Of a DNA stretch of 64,000 nt, positions 9,557 to 21,975 are shown piece after piece. The DNA is from Breoghania sp. (GTDB taxonomy: Bacteria; Pseudomonadota; Alphaproteobacteria; Rhizobiales; Stappiaceae). The stretch's first letter is position 1. Each line of letters starts with the position of its first letter. The notes under the pieces are model-generated. The model did not search any database, was not told the origin of the DNA, and saw only the letters and a program-made list of their open reading frames with translations. Both the position numbers and the translations under genes were made by a program. The stretch spans positions 186,001 to 250,000 of the forward strand of contig NZ_JASJAV010000003.1 in NCBI RefSeq assembly GCF_030066895.1, given 5' to 3'.

Positions 9557-10648
<1,092 letters not shown>

Positions 10649-10759
10649 GGGAGTTTCCGCGCCCTGTTCGTTGAGACTATCTGCGATTTTGCTAAAGGCT
10701 GGCGAGGCGGTTGGCAAGGCTGGGCGCGTGCTTAGCAGTACGGTACATCGCTTGAGCGA

Positions 10760-11464
10760 TTATGCGCGAAGGAGCGCCATCAGTCCGGTTTCGTCCGGCG
10801 TTTCGGCCACGAAAACGGGACACTCGACGGCTGCGAGCGGCTCTGCGGCAGCGCTGGAGATTGCGAGTATTCGAAGGCCTTGCGGCTTGATTCCTGCCGT
10901 TTGCAGGGCCTTGACGAAGGCTTCAGCCGTGCGGCGCGAATAGATCAAGACGGCGTCGATCCGATGTCCCTTGAGGGCGTCGCCGATTTCATCGGGGAAG
11001 TTCTTTTGCTTCTTTGCCGCATAGAGTTCGACGGGTCGAACCGTGAAGCCCGCTTTCACAAGACGGCTTTCCAAATCGCTCCGCCGGTCGTGTCCGCACG
11101 GGTAAAGGATCGGTCCCGAAATCCGGGGACGGGCATCGACCAGGGTCTTGCCGAGGGAGGCGGCGTCTCCGGCGGCAGGCTTTACGGATGCGAACCCGGC
11201 CTTATGCAGAGCGTCGGCCGTTCTTGCTCCGACGGCGAAGACGGGGAGTGATTGCAAGGCCGGAAATTCAGGCCGTGCGGGTAGCACATCGGCAATGCGG
11301 GCGCTGGTGGCGGCAATGGCGGCGATATCGTCGGTTGGAAAGGTTGGAGGATCCAACGCTTCGATCTTCAGCATCGGCGCAAACAGCATGTCGTGCCCGG
11401 CCGCGCGCAACCGCTCGGCGGTGGCGCGGGCCTGATCGATCGGCCGGGTCAGGAGAATGTGCAT
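10760..11464 (-). CDS. hemD: Uroporphyrinogen-III synthase
   Basis: Cyclises hydroxymethylbilane to uroporphyrinogen III in heme and corrin biosynthesis. The 234-residue product begins HILLTRPIDQARATAERL and contains GPILYPCGHDRRSDLE and VLIYSRRTAEAF, matching the bilobed HemD fold despite its weak conservation. It lies directly downstream of hemC on the same strand with a 37-base gap, the usual alphaproteobacterial arrangement. Intact. Confidence 0.9.
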   Translation of the reverse strand: MHILLTRPIDQARATAERLRAAGHDMLFAPMLKIEALDPPTFPTDDIAAIAATSARIADVLPARPEFPALQSLPVFAVGARTADALHKAGFASVKPAAGDAASLGKTLVDARPRISGPILYPCGHDRRSDLESRLVKAGFTVRPVELYAAKKQKNFPDEIGDALKGHRIDAVLIYSRRTAEAFVKALQTAGIKPQGLRILAISSAAAEPLAAVECPVFVAETPDETGLMALLRA

Positions 11465-11501
11465 GTCGCGGTCTCTCCTCTGCTGTTTCTGCTGGAGGTG
11501 C

Positions 11502-12425
11502 TCAGAGCGTCAGGAAGCCGGGGCCGGCCTTCGCCTTCAACGCGCAACCGAGTTCCGCGCCCATTCGGGCCGCTTCCGCGCTGCTTGCCTCGCGGATCTC
11601 TTCATGGGCGGCGCTGCCGTCGGGCTTCAATATGAGGGCCCGCAGCACAACCTTGTCCTCCGACACCCGCGCGAGCCCCGCGATGGGCGTGCGGCATGAG
11701 CCGTCGAGTTCCTTCAGGAAGGCGCGTTCGGCGGAAAGGCAGATTGCGGTTTCTTCGTCGTGGATCGCATTCAGAAGTGTGCGGATGCGTTCGTCGTCGA
11801 TGCGGCTTTCGATGCAGATCGCGCCCTGGCCGACGGCGGGCAGGAAGGAATCCTCGTCGAGCACCGAGGTCGCGACGTCCGCCATGCCGAGGCGGCGTAG
11901 CCCCGCATAGGCCAGCAACGTCGCATCGACCACGCCTTCTTCCAGCTTTTCCAGACGGCGCTGGACGTTGCCGCGATAGGTGACGACCTCGAGATCCGAC
12001 CGCAGGCGTTTGACGATGGCCTGACGGCGGAGCGAGGCGGAGCCGACGACGGAGCCTGCGGGCAGATCTGCGAGCGTCTTCGCCTTGGGCGAGATGAAGG
12101 CGTCGCGAACGTCCTCGCGCGGCAGGAAGGCGGAGATCTCAAGCCCCTCCGGCAGCACGGTCGGTATGTCCTTGGAAGAATGCACGGCGAGGTCTATGTC
12201 ACCGGAATAGAGCGCGTCCTCGATTTCCTTGGTAAAAAGGCCCTTGCCGCCGACTTCGGCCAGCGGCCGGTCGAGAATCTTGTCACCCGATGTTTTAATA
12301 ATTGCGATCTCGAAGGCCTCCTTGGGGAGGCCGTGAGCCTTCATCAGACGATCGCGTGTCTCATGGGCCTGGGCGAGCGCCAGCGCACTGCCGCGCGTAC
12401 CGATCCGGACAGGTTTCGATTGCAA
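11502..12425 (-). CDS. hemC: Hydroxymethylbilane synthase (porphobilinogen deaminase)
   Basis: Polymerises four porphobilinogens to hydroxymethylbilane. Motifs visible are [15 protein letters not shown] at the N-terminus, [10 protein letters not shown], and the cofactor-bearing cysteine in [11 protein letters not shown], about residue 244, which holds the dipyrromethane primer. I chose a TTG start at 12425, giving 307 residues, because the family begins just before the VRIGTRGS strand; the open frame extends further upstream without homology. It is transcribed divergently from tsaD across about 120 bases. Intact. Confidence 0.92.
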   Translation of the reverse strand: MQSKPVRIGTRGSALALAQAHETRDRLMKAHGLPKEAFEIAIIKTSGDKILDRPLAEVGGKGLFTKEIEDALYSGDIDLAVHSSKDIPTVLPEGLEISAFLPREDVRDAFISPKAKTLADLPAGSVVGSASLRRQAIVKRLRSDLEVVTYRGNVQRRLEKLEEGVVDATLLAYAGLRRLGMADVATSVLDEDSFLPAVGQGAICIESRIDDERIRTLLNAIHDEETAICLSAERAFLKELDGSCRTPIAGLARVSEDKVVLRALILKPDGSAAHEEIREASSAEAARMGAELGCALKAKAGPGFLTL

Positions 12426-12544
12426 TGATCTTGACCCCGGGTTAGGGCCGCTTGCATCCGGTCTGCCTGGACCGAAACGAGAAGCGGTGAAGGTGGGCCG
12501 GCGTGACCGGTGAATGTGCCGCAATGATAAGGCCCGATGGCGCC

Positions 12545-13675
12545 ATGTCCAATTCGCTCGCCGGAGAAAAGCCGGCAATACGAAAAGATTTCTTTTCCGC
12601 CCTCGTCTTGGGCATCGAAACAAGTTGCGACGAGACTGCCGCTGCAATCGTCAGGCGAACCGGCGAGGGGCGGGGCGAGATTCTGTCCAACGTTGTTCGT
12701 TCGCAAATCGACGATCATGCGCTCTACGGCGGCGTGGTGCCGGAGATCGCTGCACGCGCCCATATCGCCATGCTCGACGGTATCGTGCGTCTGGCCATGA
12801 AGGATGCGGATGTCGCCTTCGCCGATCTCGACGCCATCGCCGCGACGGCCGGTCCCGGCCTCATCGGCGGCGTGATCGTCGGTTTGATGACCGCCAAGGC
12901 CATCGCGCTTGCCGCCGACAAGCCGCTCGTTGCCGTCAATCATCTGGAAGCCCATGCGCTGACGGCCCGGCTGACGGACGGCGTTCCGTTCCCCTATCTC
13001 ATGCTACTGGTCTCCGGCGGGCACACGCAGTTCGTCATGGCGCGCGGCGTCGGCGACTATGTCCGCCTCGGTTTCACCATCGACGATGCTCTGGGCGAAG
13101 CGTTCGACAAGACGGCGAAACTGCTGGGGCTCTCCTATCCCGGCGGTCCCGCGGTGGAGAAGGCCGCGCGCTCGGGTGATGGGACGCGATTCGATCTGCC
13201 GCGCCCGCTTCTCAACCGGCCGGGGCTCGACATGTCGTTTGCGGGGCTGAAAACGGCTGTTCGCGTTGCCGCGGAGCGTTGCGAGCCCGTCAGCGATCAG
13301 GACGTGTCGGACCTGTGCGCCTCGTTTCAGGAAGCTGCGGCCGACGTGGTTTCCAGCCGCGCACGTCGGGCATTGGAACAGTTTTCGCAGACCTACCCCG
13401 GAATCGAGCCCGTGCTGGTGATGGCGGGCGGTGTGGCCGCCAACACGCGGATCCGTGAGGGATTGAACGAAGCGGCCCAGGCCACGGGAGCCCGTCTCGT
13501 TGCGCCACCGCCGCATCTGTGCACCGATAACGCGGCCATGATCGCTTGGGCGGGGACTGAACGACTGGCCCTGGGGCTTGTCGATCCGCTGAATGTCAGC
13601 CCGCGTCCGCGTTGGCCGCTCGATCAGGAAGCCAAACCGATGCTTGGCGAAGGCCGTAAAGGGGCGAAAGTATGA
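12545..13675 (+). CDS. tsaD: tRNA N6-adenosine threonylcarbamoyltransferase
   Basis: Catalytic subunit for t6A37 modification of ANN-decoding tRNAs, generally essential. [16 protein letters not shown] opens the ASKHA fold; the metal-binding histidines are in [10 protein letters not shown] at about residues 133 and 137. [11 protein letters not shown] and [13 protein letters not shown] are further hallmarks. The ATG at 12545 is preferred; an in-frame start at 12503 would only add a non-conserved stretch. Its TGA overlaps the gpsA start (ATGA), giving coupled translation. Intact. Confidence 0.95.
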   Translation: MSNSLAGEKPAIRKDFFSALVLGIETSCDETAAAIVRRTGEGRGEILSNVVRSQIDDHALYGGVVPEIAARAHIAMLDGIVRLAMKDADVAFADLDAIAATAGPGLIGGVIVGLMTAKAIALAADKPLVAVNHLEAHALTARLTDGVPFPYLMLLVSGGHTQFVMARGVGDYVRLGFTIDDALGEAFDKTAKLLGLSYPGGPAVEKAARSGDGTRFDLPRPLLNRPGLDMSFAGLKTAVRVAAERCEPVSDQDVSDLCASFQEAAADVVSSRARRALEQFSQTYPGIEPVLVMAGGVAANTRIREGLNEAAQATGARLVAPPPHLCTDNAAMIAWAGTERLALGLVDPLNVSPRPRWPLDQEAKPMLGEGRKGAKV

Positions 13676-14664
13676 AGTTCGACAGGATCGGGGTCGTCGG
13701 CGGCGGCTCCTGGGGAACGGCGCTGGCCCTTGTCGCCGCGCGCGCCGGGCGAACGGTCATGCTTTACGCCCGTGATCGCGATGCGGTTGCAGCGATCAAC
13801 AAGACGGGTCAGTCGCCGCGGCTTCCGGGGATCACCCTCGATCCGCCGCTCACGGCAACGACCGGTCTTGAAGAGGTTCTGGGCGCGGATGCGGTGCTTC
13901 TGGTCACGCCCGCCCAGACCACGCGCAAGCTGGCATTGCAGATGCGCCCCTTTCTGGCCGCCGATACGCCGGTCGTCCTGTGCGCCAAGGGGCTGGAGCA
14001 TGGCAGCGGCGCTCTGCTGACCGATGTCCTCAACGATGCTCTGCCGCAGGCAACCGCCGCGGTGTTGTCAGGGCCGAGTTTCGCTTCCGATGTCGCGCAG
14101 GGATTGCCCACGGCCGTCACGATCGCGTCCGAGGATGCGGCGCTGGCCGACAATCTCGCCCGTGCGCTCGCCAGCGACAGTTTCCGACCTTATTTCTCCA
14201 CGGACGTGATCGGCGTGCAGATCGGCGGGGCTTTGAAGAACGTGCTGGCGATCCCTTGCGGGGCGATTGTCGGGCGTGGCCTCGGCGCGAGCGCGCAGGC
14301 GGCACTGATCGCACGGGGATTTGCCGAGCTTTCCCGCCTCGCCAAGGTCATGGGCGTACGCACGGAGACGCTTTCGGGACTTTCCGGGCTCGGAGATCTT
14401 GTTCTGACCTCGTCCTCTCCGCAGTCGCGCAACATGGCGTTCGGTATCGAAATCGGGCGCGGACACAGCGTGGCGGAATTGACCGGGCCGGGCACGAAGC
14501 TCGTCGAGGGCGTTCATACGGCGCCGGTGGCGGTGAAACTCGGCAAGCGACGCGGTGTGGAACTGCCGATCTGCGAGGCGGTCGCGGCCGTCCTCGAGGA
14601 CACGCTTTCCGTCGATGAAGCGTTGCAGATGCTGATGAGCCGACCGCTGAAGCGGGAAAGCTGA
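13672..14664 (+). CDS. gpsA: NAD(P)-dependent glycerol-3-phosphate dehydrogenase
   Basis: Makes sn-glycerol 3-phosphate for phospholipid synthesis from dihydroxyacetone phosphate. The 330-residue product has the Rossmann motif [13 protein letters not shown] near residues 6-18, [19 protein letters not shown], and the catalytic-lysine region [25 protein letters not shown] lies in the substrate domain. It is the second gene of the tsaD-gpsA pair. Intact. Confidence 0.95.
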   Translation: MKFDRIGVVGGGSWGTALALVAARAGRTVMLYARDRDAVAAINKTGQSPRLPGITLDPPLTATTGLEEVLGADAVLLVTPAQTTRKLALQMRPFLAADTPVVLCAKGLEHGSGALLTDVLNDALPQATAAVLSGPSFASDVAQGLPTAVTIASEDAALADNLARALASDSFRPYFSTDVIGVQIGGALKNVLAIPCGAIVGRGLGASAQAALIARGFAELSRLAKVMGVRTETLSGLSGLGDLVLTSSSPQSRNMAFGIEIGRGHSVAELTGPGTKLVEGVHTAPVAVKLGKRRGVELPICEAVAAVLEDTLSVDEALQMLMSRPLKRES

Positions 14665-14668
14665 GGCG

Positions 14669-15196
14669 CTACTCGTTGCGCCGCAAGGCGTCGGCCAGCA
14701 ATTGCAGGCCACCGTCGCGGATGTCGAGATCGATCAGATGATCGGCCGTATTCAGAACATAGTCGCGGTTGGGGCCGGACTGGCCGTGCCCTCGGCTGAC
14801 GATTTCAAGCTGGCGTTCGTGCGACAGGGCTCCGGCATATTGCTCGTGAGCGCGTTCGACCACGTAGCTCAGTGCCTTCACCCGACGGCCGTCATCGAGC
14901 ACGACGTCGCGCAGGACTTCGCGATAGACCATGGTCACCTGTTCGCGGTCGCGCAGATAGGCAATCACCTCGTCGCGCAAATGCGGCTCGACGCGAAAGG
15001 CAAGTCCTCGGCATGCGCCGCCCCTGTCGAGGCCGAGAACCAGCCCCGGTCTCTCCTGCGTTCCGCGATGTACCCAAGAATAGACGCAAAGCGAGCGGTG
15101 CGAACCGCGCAGCAGGGCGGGCACGGCGTGCGTGTGCGCGAAACCCGGTTGCCACATCAGGGAGCCGTAACCGAATACCCAGAGATCGTCGTCCAT
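14669..15196 (-). CDS. ChaC-like gamma-glutamylcyclotransferase
   Basis: Cytoplasmic enzyme expected to cleave glutathione or related gamma-glutamyl compounds to 5-oxoproline. The N-terminal VFGYGSLMWQPGF is the substrate-binding YGSL signature of the GGCT fold, and YSWVHRGTQERPGLVLGLDRGG is typical of ChaC. The ATG at 15196 gives 175 residues, the normal family length; longer upstream readings add no homology. It converges on gpsA and is divergent from the DUF2125 gene. Intact. Confidence 0.85.
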   Translation of the reverse strand: MDDDLWVFGYGSLMWQPGFAHTHAVPALLRGSHRSLCVYSWVHRGTQERPGLVLGLDRGGACRGLAFRVEPHLRDEVIAYLRDREQVTMVYREVLRDVVLDDGRRVKALSYVVERAHEQYAGALSHERQLEIVSRGHGQSGPNRDYVLNTADHLIDLDIRDGGLQLLADALRRNE

Positions 15197-15360
15197 GCCT
15201 AACCTTGCGTTCGCATCGTGGGCCTGCCGCTCTAGCAGCGGGGAGGGGACGGTGCAAGGCATGGGTTTTTCATGAGGGGAAACGCCGGACGGGGCGTTCC
15301 TTCGGCTACCGGATTTTCTATCTCTCTCCGTCATGATGCCGCCGTTTCCGCACGCCAAGG

Positions 15361-16398
15361 GTGGTGGTGCCGACACAAGCCGTCCGTGACGGCCCGTTCA
15401 CCTGGGAATTTTCGCCGACGCGCCGTCGCTATCTTCTGATCCTTCTTGCCATTTTCGTCGTCGTGGGCGGCTGGTTGGCCTTCTGGTTTTATGCGGCGGG
15501 GGAGGTGGAGCGCCGGCTCGACATCGCGCTTGAGGACTATGCCCGACAGGGGACGCAGGTCGTCTGTGCAAAGCGCACGGTCGGCGGATTTCCCTTCCGC
15601 ATAGAAGTGCGTTGCGACAAGATCGATATTCTGCTGGCTGATGACAGCCAGGTTTCCGGCGGAAGCGTGCGGGCGGTCGCGCTTATCTACAAGCCGCGTC
15701 ACATCATCGTCGACGCCGACGGCCCGCTGTCGGCCAGAGCGGCGCCGGTACCCGCCGTTTTCACGGGGCAGTGGAATGTTACTCATGCGAGCATGATCTT
15801 TAAGGGAACCGCCATATCGGCAGCCTTTCTTTCGCTGGAAGGGTTCGACGGGGCGATGGCGGGCGGTTTCGGGACGCAAAAGGCGGGGGGCGAGCGCGTT
15901 GAAGTGCATGTCCGCCGTGCGCCGGAGGCGGCCGAAGTCGCGCTACGCCTCGATCGCGTCTCGCTCGAAGGGCCGCTGGTCGAGGCCGATCCCTTCAGTG
16001 CGGGGCTTCTTCTTCGCCTTCCCGACGGAACGGACTGACTTTCCGGGCGCGAGAAGCTCTCGGCGATGATTGGGATGCCGATCGAAGTACAGGATGCCTT
16101 TCTCTTCCGCGATGAAGCGAAACTTTCCGCGACAGGGGGGCTGACCCTGGAGAGTGACGGCTATCTGGCCGGGGACCTGCAGATAACCGCAACGGATCCG
16201 GAGCGGATCGCGGAGCTCGTTCGTCCGTTCTACCCGCCTGCCTCTGCCGTTCCGCAGGCATTCCAGGGAGCATTGACCGGGTTCGGGCAAAAGACGACAT
16301 TGAACGGACGGCCCGCGGTTACGGCCAAGTTCACCTTTCGCGAGGGGGCTATTCGTATCGGCTTCGTTCCGATCGCGCAGATGGTGCCGTTCTTCTGA
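15361..16398 (+). pseudogene. DUF2125 domain protein with in-frame stop
   Basis: DUF2125 proteins are alphaproteobacterial envelope proteins of unknown function with one N-terminal membrane anchor. Here the anchor is the hydrophobic stretch YLLILLAIFVVVGGWLAFWF near residues 20-40, followed by beta-rich repeats (FPFRIEVRCDKIDILL). A TGA at 16036-16038 interrupts the frame at residue 226. The remaining 120 codons continue in the same frame and keep family character through IGFVPIAQMVPFF. The start is uncertain; GTG 15361 is the first usable codon in frame. Confidence 0.7.
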
Positions 16399-16656
16399 AG
16401 TCTCGATTGGGGCGAGGCGAAGGACTGGTGCCTTGCGCTCGGAAGGCCGGGTTTGGCCGTACAACAGGAATGGCTGAACCGCCTTGTGTTGCGGAGGCGG
16501 TGCCGAGGGCAGAGACGGAAAATTAAATTTCCCGTGCAAAATGTGACAGAGTTGGCAAACGCGCATCTTGCATACATTCCGGAGACGGTCGTCATCTTGC
16601 GTCAGGCTTCCGGCCCACGAAGCAAGCCCGTAGGCTTCAGTAATTAGGGACGGTTC

Positions 16657-18131
16657 ATGAAGATGTTTCCGCGCAGCGAAGATGGATGCCAGTCAGGTTC
16701 GGGGCATCCGGAGCAGTCCTCTCAAGATTGCGATCCTCACGAAGAAAACGAACAAGAGACTCGCGAGAAGGGCGCGGAAAACATCTTGCAGCGCATTCGC
16801 ACGCTCCTGCGCGGTGACGGCGATATCGGCAAGGCGCAGCGCATGGTGCTGTTCACCTTCGGCGTTCGGGTTTTTGGGGCTGCATTTGCCTATTTTCTGC
16901 AAGTGTTTCTGGCCCGCTGGATGGGGAGCCACAAATACGGCATCTACGTCGTGGTCTGGACGCTGGTCATCGTACTGGGCGTGATCGCTCCGCTAGGGTT
17001 CAATTCGTCCGTTCAACGGCTGATCCCGGAATATCTCGTCCGTGGCCGGCACCGTCTCTTGCGCAGGCTTTTGAGTGCGAGCCGTATTATCGCGGTGGGT
17101 TCGGCGACCGTTCTGATGCTCGTCGCCCTGAGCGTCATCTGGCTCGCCTCCGATCACATCCCCGCCTATTACATCGTGACTGCCTATCTCGCCGCCCTCT
17201 GTCTGCCGATGTTCACGCTGACCGATGTGCAGGAAGACATTGTGCGCGCGGGGGAATGGGGCGATCTGGCGATGCTGCCGACCTATATCTGGCGCCCGCT
17301 GCTGATCGTCATCGGGGTTCTTGTCGCCAGCTTTGCCGGCTTTTCGCACACCGCGACCACAACGTGCCTGGCCGCGATCTGTGCCACCGCGCTGGCCGCG
17401 CTCTATCAGAAATTCTCGATGGATCGGCGTCTGAAACGGGTGGTCGTCCCGGGTTCGAAGGATTGGGCGGCGGGGGATTGGCTGCGCCTGTCCCTGCCGA
17501 TCTTTCTGGTTGAGAGCTTCTTCACGCTGTTCACCAGTGCCGACGTATTGATGGTCAGCTATTTCGCGCCGCCGGACCAAGTCGCCGTCTACTACGCCGC
17601 CGCCAAGACATTGGCGCTCGTCCATTTCGTCTACTACGCGGTCAAGACCGCGTCGGCCCACCGGTATTCCCGGCTGCATTACAGCGGCGATCACGAGGGG
17701 CTGGCATCGTTCGTCCATCGCTCCGTCAGGTGGACCTTCTGGCCCCCGCTGATCTGCGCGGCGGTATTGTTGTTCTCGGCGGCTATATCCTGCGTCTGTT
17801 CGGCAAGGACTTTGTCGGCGGGCATGACATTCTGGCGGTTTTGATGCTGGGCGTGCTGGCCCGTGCCGCGGTGGGGCCGGTCGATGCCCTGTTGACGATG
17901 GCCGGAGAGCAGAAGCGGTGTGCGGTCGCCTATGCGATCGCGTTCGCCGTCAATGTCACCTTGAATTTATCGCTCATCCCCTTCTACGGCTTGATCGGAG
18001 CCGCATTTGCTACCAGTCTTTCCATGTGCTTCGAGGCAGTAAACCTGTTCTGGGTGGCGCGGACCCGGTTTCACATCAATTCCTTTATCTGGACCGGGTC
18101 AGGAACGAACAAGAGGAGAATGCATGGATAA
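16657..18131 (+). pseudogene. Polysaccharide flippase-type membrane protein (Wzx/MATE-like), frameshifted
   Basis: Multi-spanning inner-membrane protein of the lipid-linked oligosaccharide flippase family. A charged cytoplasmic N-terminus of about 45 residues precedes TM1 (FTFGVRVFGAAFAYFLQVFL, near residue 68), and about ten further hydrophobic segments follow. The frame changes near 17770 within a late TM helix (LICAAVLL / VLGGYILRLFGKDF). After that, GEQKRCAVAYAIAFAVNVTLNLSLIP completes a typical C-terminus. It overlaps the start of the downstream CelD-like gene by 8 bases, so the two probably form an exopolysaccharide-related operon. The substrate is not predictable. Confidence 0.75.
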
Positions 18132-19246
18132 GGACCAGGCTCAGCGGGAGAGGGCATCCGCTTCCCTCGCCGCTCCGCTACGGTCAGTCCATTCGAGCCC
18201 TTGTTCCTGATGCCTCTGGAGGTTGAAAACGAGATTTCCGCTTCCTTATCTGCGTTATGCGGAACCGGAAGCGGTGACGATCGCCGCTGTCTGCCACCGC
18301 AGCGACGGCGTCCTGGTCGCGCTTGCTCCGCTCGGACGGCGACCGCTCGGACTGGCCATATCGGCGGCCCATGTCTGGACCCACGCCTATGCACCGCTCG
18401 GTACGCCACTATTGGTGCCCGATTGCGCGCATGAGGCCGCGGTCAAGTTCATCCGTCTCGTTACCATGCAGACGGGGCCAATGCTTGCCCTACCGGAACA
18501 GCGGCTGGATGGAAGCGTTGCCGGGATCATTCAGGACGCGGCGGTTTCCCTAGGATTCAGGGTGGGGCGAACCTCGACCTATCTGCGTCCGGTCCTGTCG
18601 GCGCATGACACGATGGAGCGGTTCCTGTCGGAGGTTTCCAGCCAGCGACGGAGACGCATCGCGAAGGGGTATCGACGGCTGAAAGGTGAAGGTCATCTGG
18701 TGCGCGATCACCTGAAAGGCGCCCACGCCGCACAGGCCTTCGACGACTTTCTCGAACTGGAACAGGCTGGCTGGAAGGGCGAGCACAACACCGCCATTGC
18801 CGGCAATCCGGCATCATGCCGCGTTTGCGCGCGAGGCGATGAAGGGGCTGGCGGCCTCCGGTTGCCTCATGCTTGACCGGTTGCGTCTGGACGGTCAGAC
18901 GGTCGCCGCGCTGGTGTCCTTTCGCGACGGGCCGCGCGCCTACGCCTGGAAGACGGCGTTTGACGAGACCCATGCGCGCTCGTCGCTCGGCATTCAGGTG
19001 ACGCTTGCGGCGATGGAGAACTATTTCTCGTTCGAGGATCTGGTGGAGGTGGATTCGCTCGGCGGTCGCGTGCCGTCCTACGTGGAGGACCTGTGGCCGG
19101 ATCGGACGGATTTCGGGACGCTCATGATCGCAGGAGGCAGCGTTGCCTTTGCCCGGTTCGCGGCTGCGCGGGTCGATATCGCGGCCCGGGAAGGCGCACG
19201 GCGCAGCGTCAAGAAGATCATCGCAAGCCTGCCGGGCAAGCACTGA
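18124..19246 (+). pseudogene. CelD/BcsL-type (Acetyltransf_6) GNAT protein, disrupted
   Basis: Acetyltransferases of this family occur in exopolysaccharide and cellulose loci. ATG 18124 follows AGGAGA and overlaps the flippase gene. After about 28 codons a TGA is met at 18208-18210, and the first region shows signs of a frameshift, because competing frames each hold family-like sequence. The central part (AAVCHRSDGVLVALAPLG, SQRRRRIAKGYRRLKGEG, FLELEQAGWKGE) is intact. A second frameshift near 18810 precedes AFAREAMKGLAASGCLMLDRL and the end, SVKKIIASLPGKH. LEQAGWKG and the MLDRLRLDGQTVAAL strand are the family signature. Confidence 0.7.
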
Positions 19247-19357
19247 TTATAGTCAGGCGATACCGATATCCGGCTGGCGGATGTCGCATGGCGTTCGAAA
19301 AGAAAACGGAGGCCCGGGAACGCTTTATCGTCCCGGGTCTCGCGCATCTTGGGTCGT

Positions 19358-20419
19358 TCAGGCCGCGCAGGCAGCGAAGTGGGCTTCCAGCATTTCCATC
19401 GGCAGGTTGCGGCCGATGAAGACGAGGCAGCTTTCCCGCTTTTCGCCTTCTTTCCAGGGGCGCTGGTGGTCACCTTCGATGATCATGTGCACGCCCTGCA
19501 CGACGTAGCGGTCGTCGTCCCCGGCAAAGGCGAGAATGCCCTTCATCCGCAGGATGTTCGGACCCTGAAGCTAGGTCGTCTGCTGGATCCAGGGGAAGAA
19601 TTTCTGCGGGTCGAGTTCGCCGGCGCGCAAGGCGATGCTCTTCACGCCGTGCGGGTTCTCATCATGCTCATGATGGTGATCGTGGTCATGGTGATGATGA
19701 TCGTGATCGCAGTCAGGCCCGCAGACAGGGTCGTCTTCGTCCAGGAAATGCGGTTCGAGATGGAGAATGCGGTCGAGATCGAAAGAGCCGCGGTCGAGAT
19801 CGAAAGAGCCGCGGTCGAGAATCTTGGAAAGATCGATCGCGCAGCGCTCCGTCTTGTGAATGACGGCATAGGGATTGATCGCGCGGATCGCGGCTTCCAC
19901 CGACTGGACCTCTTCGGCGGAGACGAGGTCGATCTTGTTGAGCAGGATTACGTCGGAGAAGGCGATCTGATCGCTCGCTTCTTCGGTATCCTCGAGGCGT
20001 TGCGGCAGATGCTTGGTGTCCACCACGGCCACCACCGCATCGAGTTTGGCCGCCTGGCGCACGTCCTAGTCTATGAAGAAGGTCTGGGCGACGGGGACCG
20101 GGTCGGCGACGCCGGTGGTCTCGACGAGGATGCCGTCGAAGGAACCCTTGCGCTTCATCAGGTTCTCTAGCGTGCGGATCAGGTCGCCGCGCACGGTGCA
20201 GCAGATGCAGCCGTTGTTCATTTCGAAGATTTTTTCGTCCGACTCCACGAGGAGGTCGTTGTCAATGCCGATCTCGCCGAATTCGTTGACGATCAACGCG
20301 TATTTCTTGCCGTGCTTCTCGGTGATGATGCGGTTCAAGAGCGTCGTCTTGCCGGAGCCGAGATAACCCGTCAGCACGGTGACTGAGATCTGGCCTTCTT
20401 CGGAAGAAGCTTCAGACAT
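19358..20419 (-). pseudogene. CobW/COG0523 GTPase with His-rich metal loop, two in-frame TAGs
   Basis: Metallochaperone-type GTPase; beside the znu genes a zinc-delivery role is likely. Walker A GYLGSGKTT is at residues 18-26, the metal-binding CxCC motif NGCICC at 69-74, and LLNKIDL is the guanine-specificity motif. A His/Asp-rich loop (HDHHHHDHDHHHEHDE) lies near residue 235. In-frame TAG codons fall at 20066-20068 (residue 118, where the family has an acidic residue, FFxDEDVR) and at 19571-19573. The frame stays constant otherwise. A 21-bp in-frame tandem duplication (19771-19812) repeats DRGSFDL. Confidence 0.8.
19771..19812. repeat. 21-bp perfect tandem duplication inside the CobW-type gene
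   Basis: Two identical 21-bp units (19771-19791 and 19792-19812) adjoin, followed by a partial third. The duplication keeps frame and repeats seven residues just before the His-rich loop. It may be natural length variation or replication slippage. Confidence 0.85.
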
Positions 20420-20663
20420 GAAATTTTCTTCCGCACGAAAAAATTCGGCGGCTCCGAAATCGGACCGGAACCACCGGCGTTGCCCGCAATATAGGGTCTT
20501 GATGCACTCTCGCGAAGGGGGAGAGACTCTCAGCATTTGAAAATGCCCGCCAGATAAGGGATTCGACGAGCGGGACGGTATCTCGGGTAGATCGCCGTCT
20601 CGCCCGCCGACCCCAGCCATGCACCGGGGATTCGGGACCTAGGTCCGGATGGTCATCCCGCGA

Positions 20664-21728
20664 TCATGAGCCCGCAAGACAGTCGTGCAGGTTCTTCGCA
20701 AGGTTCTCCATCATCTGGGTGTAGGCACCTGCGCCGGGCTTGAGGTCCGCGCCCAGGGGATCGAGCACGCCGGAACGGGCCGAAGTCCCTTCGATCAGGG
20801 TGTTCACAAGCTGCGGCTTGAATTGCGGCTCTGCGAAAACGCAGATCGCGCCCGAGTCCTTGATGTGATCGCGGATCTCACGCACCCGGGCTGCGCCGGG
20901 CTGGTGCTCGGGGCTGACCGCGATGGAACCGACCGCCTCAACGCCGAAACGATGTTCGAAATAGTGGTAGCCGTCGTGGAAGACGATGAAGTTGCGGCCC
21001 TTTACCGGAGCGAGTTCCTCGGCGACCTTTTCCTCAAGGGCTGCCAACTGGCCGTTCAGCTTCGCGGCGTTTTCCTTGTAGGTGTCCTGGTGTTCGGGGT
21101 CGGCTGCGGCGAGCGTCGCTGCGATGGCGTCGACCATGGCGCGCGCATTGGCCGGATCGAGCCAGACATGAGGGTCTACGCCGTGATGGTCATGGTGATG
21201 AGCCTCATGCTCATGCTCATGTTCATGCTCATGAGCAGCTTCGTGCTCATGCTCGTGGTCCACCTCATATTCGTGTTCATGGGCTTCATCGGCATGAGCG
21301 TGTTCGTCTTCATGCTCATGTTCGGCGTCTTCATGGTGGTGCTTTTCCCACAGTACGCCTTCACGAAAATTCAGGGTCTTCACGCCGTCGACCTCGCCGA
21401 GATCGACGACAGTCGCCTTCTCCGACAGGGTTTCCAGCGGATGATTGAGGAACGTCTCTAGGTTCTCGCCAACCCGGAAGACGACGTCGGCGTCATTGAG
21501 CGCGCGGGCGTCGGAGGGCTTCAACGCATAGGTGTGCGGGGAGGCTCCGCCTTGAACGAGCAGCTGCGCCGTTCCCAAATCGCCCATGACTCCGGCGACG
21601 AGGGCGTCAATCGGCTCGATCGAGGTGACGACTTTCGGTACTTCCGCGTGGACAATGCTGAGCGTGGACAGCGTCAGGCCGATCAGACCGGCGACGGCTG
21701 AGCCCCACGCGATCGGGCGAAAACTCAT
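20664..21728 (-). CDS. znuA: Zinc ABC transporter periplasmic binding protein
   Basis: Captures Zn2+ in the periplasm for ZnuBC. A signal peptide (about 1-28, ending near STLSIVHAEV) leads into the cluster A-I metal-receptor fold: VQGGASPHTYALKPSDARAL, DPHVWLDPANARAM and FIVFHDGYHYFEHRFGVEAVGS hold the conserved metal-ligand histidines. A very long His/Glu/Asp-rich loop (roughly residues 125-185) is typical of zinc-specific members. I prefer ATG 21728; an in-frame start three codons upstream (21737) is possible. It is divergent from znuC, with a Zur-type operator just upstream of its start. Intact. Confidence 0.95.
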   Translation of the reverse strand: MSFRPIAWGSAVAGLIGLTLSTLSIVHAEVPKVVTSIEPIDALVAGVMGDLGTAQLLVQGGASPHTYALKPSDARALNDADVVFRVGENLETFLNHPLETLSEKATVVDLGEVDGVKTLNFREGVLWEKHHHEDAEHEHEDEHAHADEAHEHEYEVDHEHEHEAAHEHEHEHEHEAHHHDHHGVDPHVWLDPANARAMVDAIAATLAAADPEHQDTYKENAAKLNGQLAALEEKVAEELAPVKGRNFIVFHDGYHYFEHRFGVEAVGSIAVSPEHQPGAARVREIRDHIKDSGAICVFAEPQFKPQLVNTLIEGTSARSGVLDPLGADLKPGAGAYTQMMENLAKNLHDCLAGS

Positions 21729-21746
21729 ATTGGTCACTCCGACTTT

Positions 21747-21763
21747 ATGTTATAACGTAACAT
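21747..21763. promoter_or_regulatory. Zur-type operator
   Basis: ATGTTATAACGTAACAT is a 17-bp palindrome with perfect 6-bp outer arms (ATGTTA/TAACAT), closely matching the alphaproteobacterial Zur box pattern. It lies 19 bases upstream of the znuA ATG and about 210 bases from znuC, so it most directly controls znuA and may serve both promoters. No zur gene is present in the window. Confidence 0.8.
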
Positions 21764-21975
21764 TCAATGAATGAGCTTTGTCGTCAAGGGGCATTCGTCC
21801 AGATCTTACCTCATATGGGGCACTTCTTTCATGTGAAAGGTGTTGCCAAGACCGTCCGGAGACGCTCCTCAACCGGTGCGTGTCCTTGGAAATGACCGGA
21901 ACGTGATCGAAAACGACCGCGGAACCGTCATGCGTTGCTCTTGCGTGTTAAGTCGATTCGACGGAAGAACAGGGA

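Noticed and set aside
20420-20663. Second Zur box in front of the COG0523 GTPase gene.
   Set aside because: No palindrome resembling ATGTTA..TAACAT is present in the 244-base gap.
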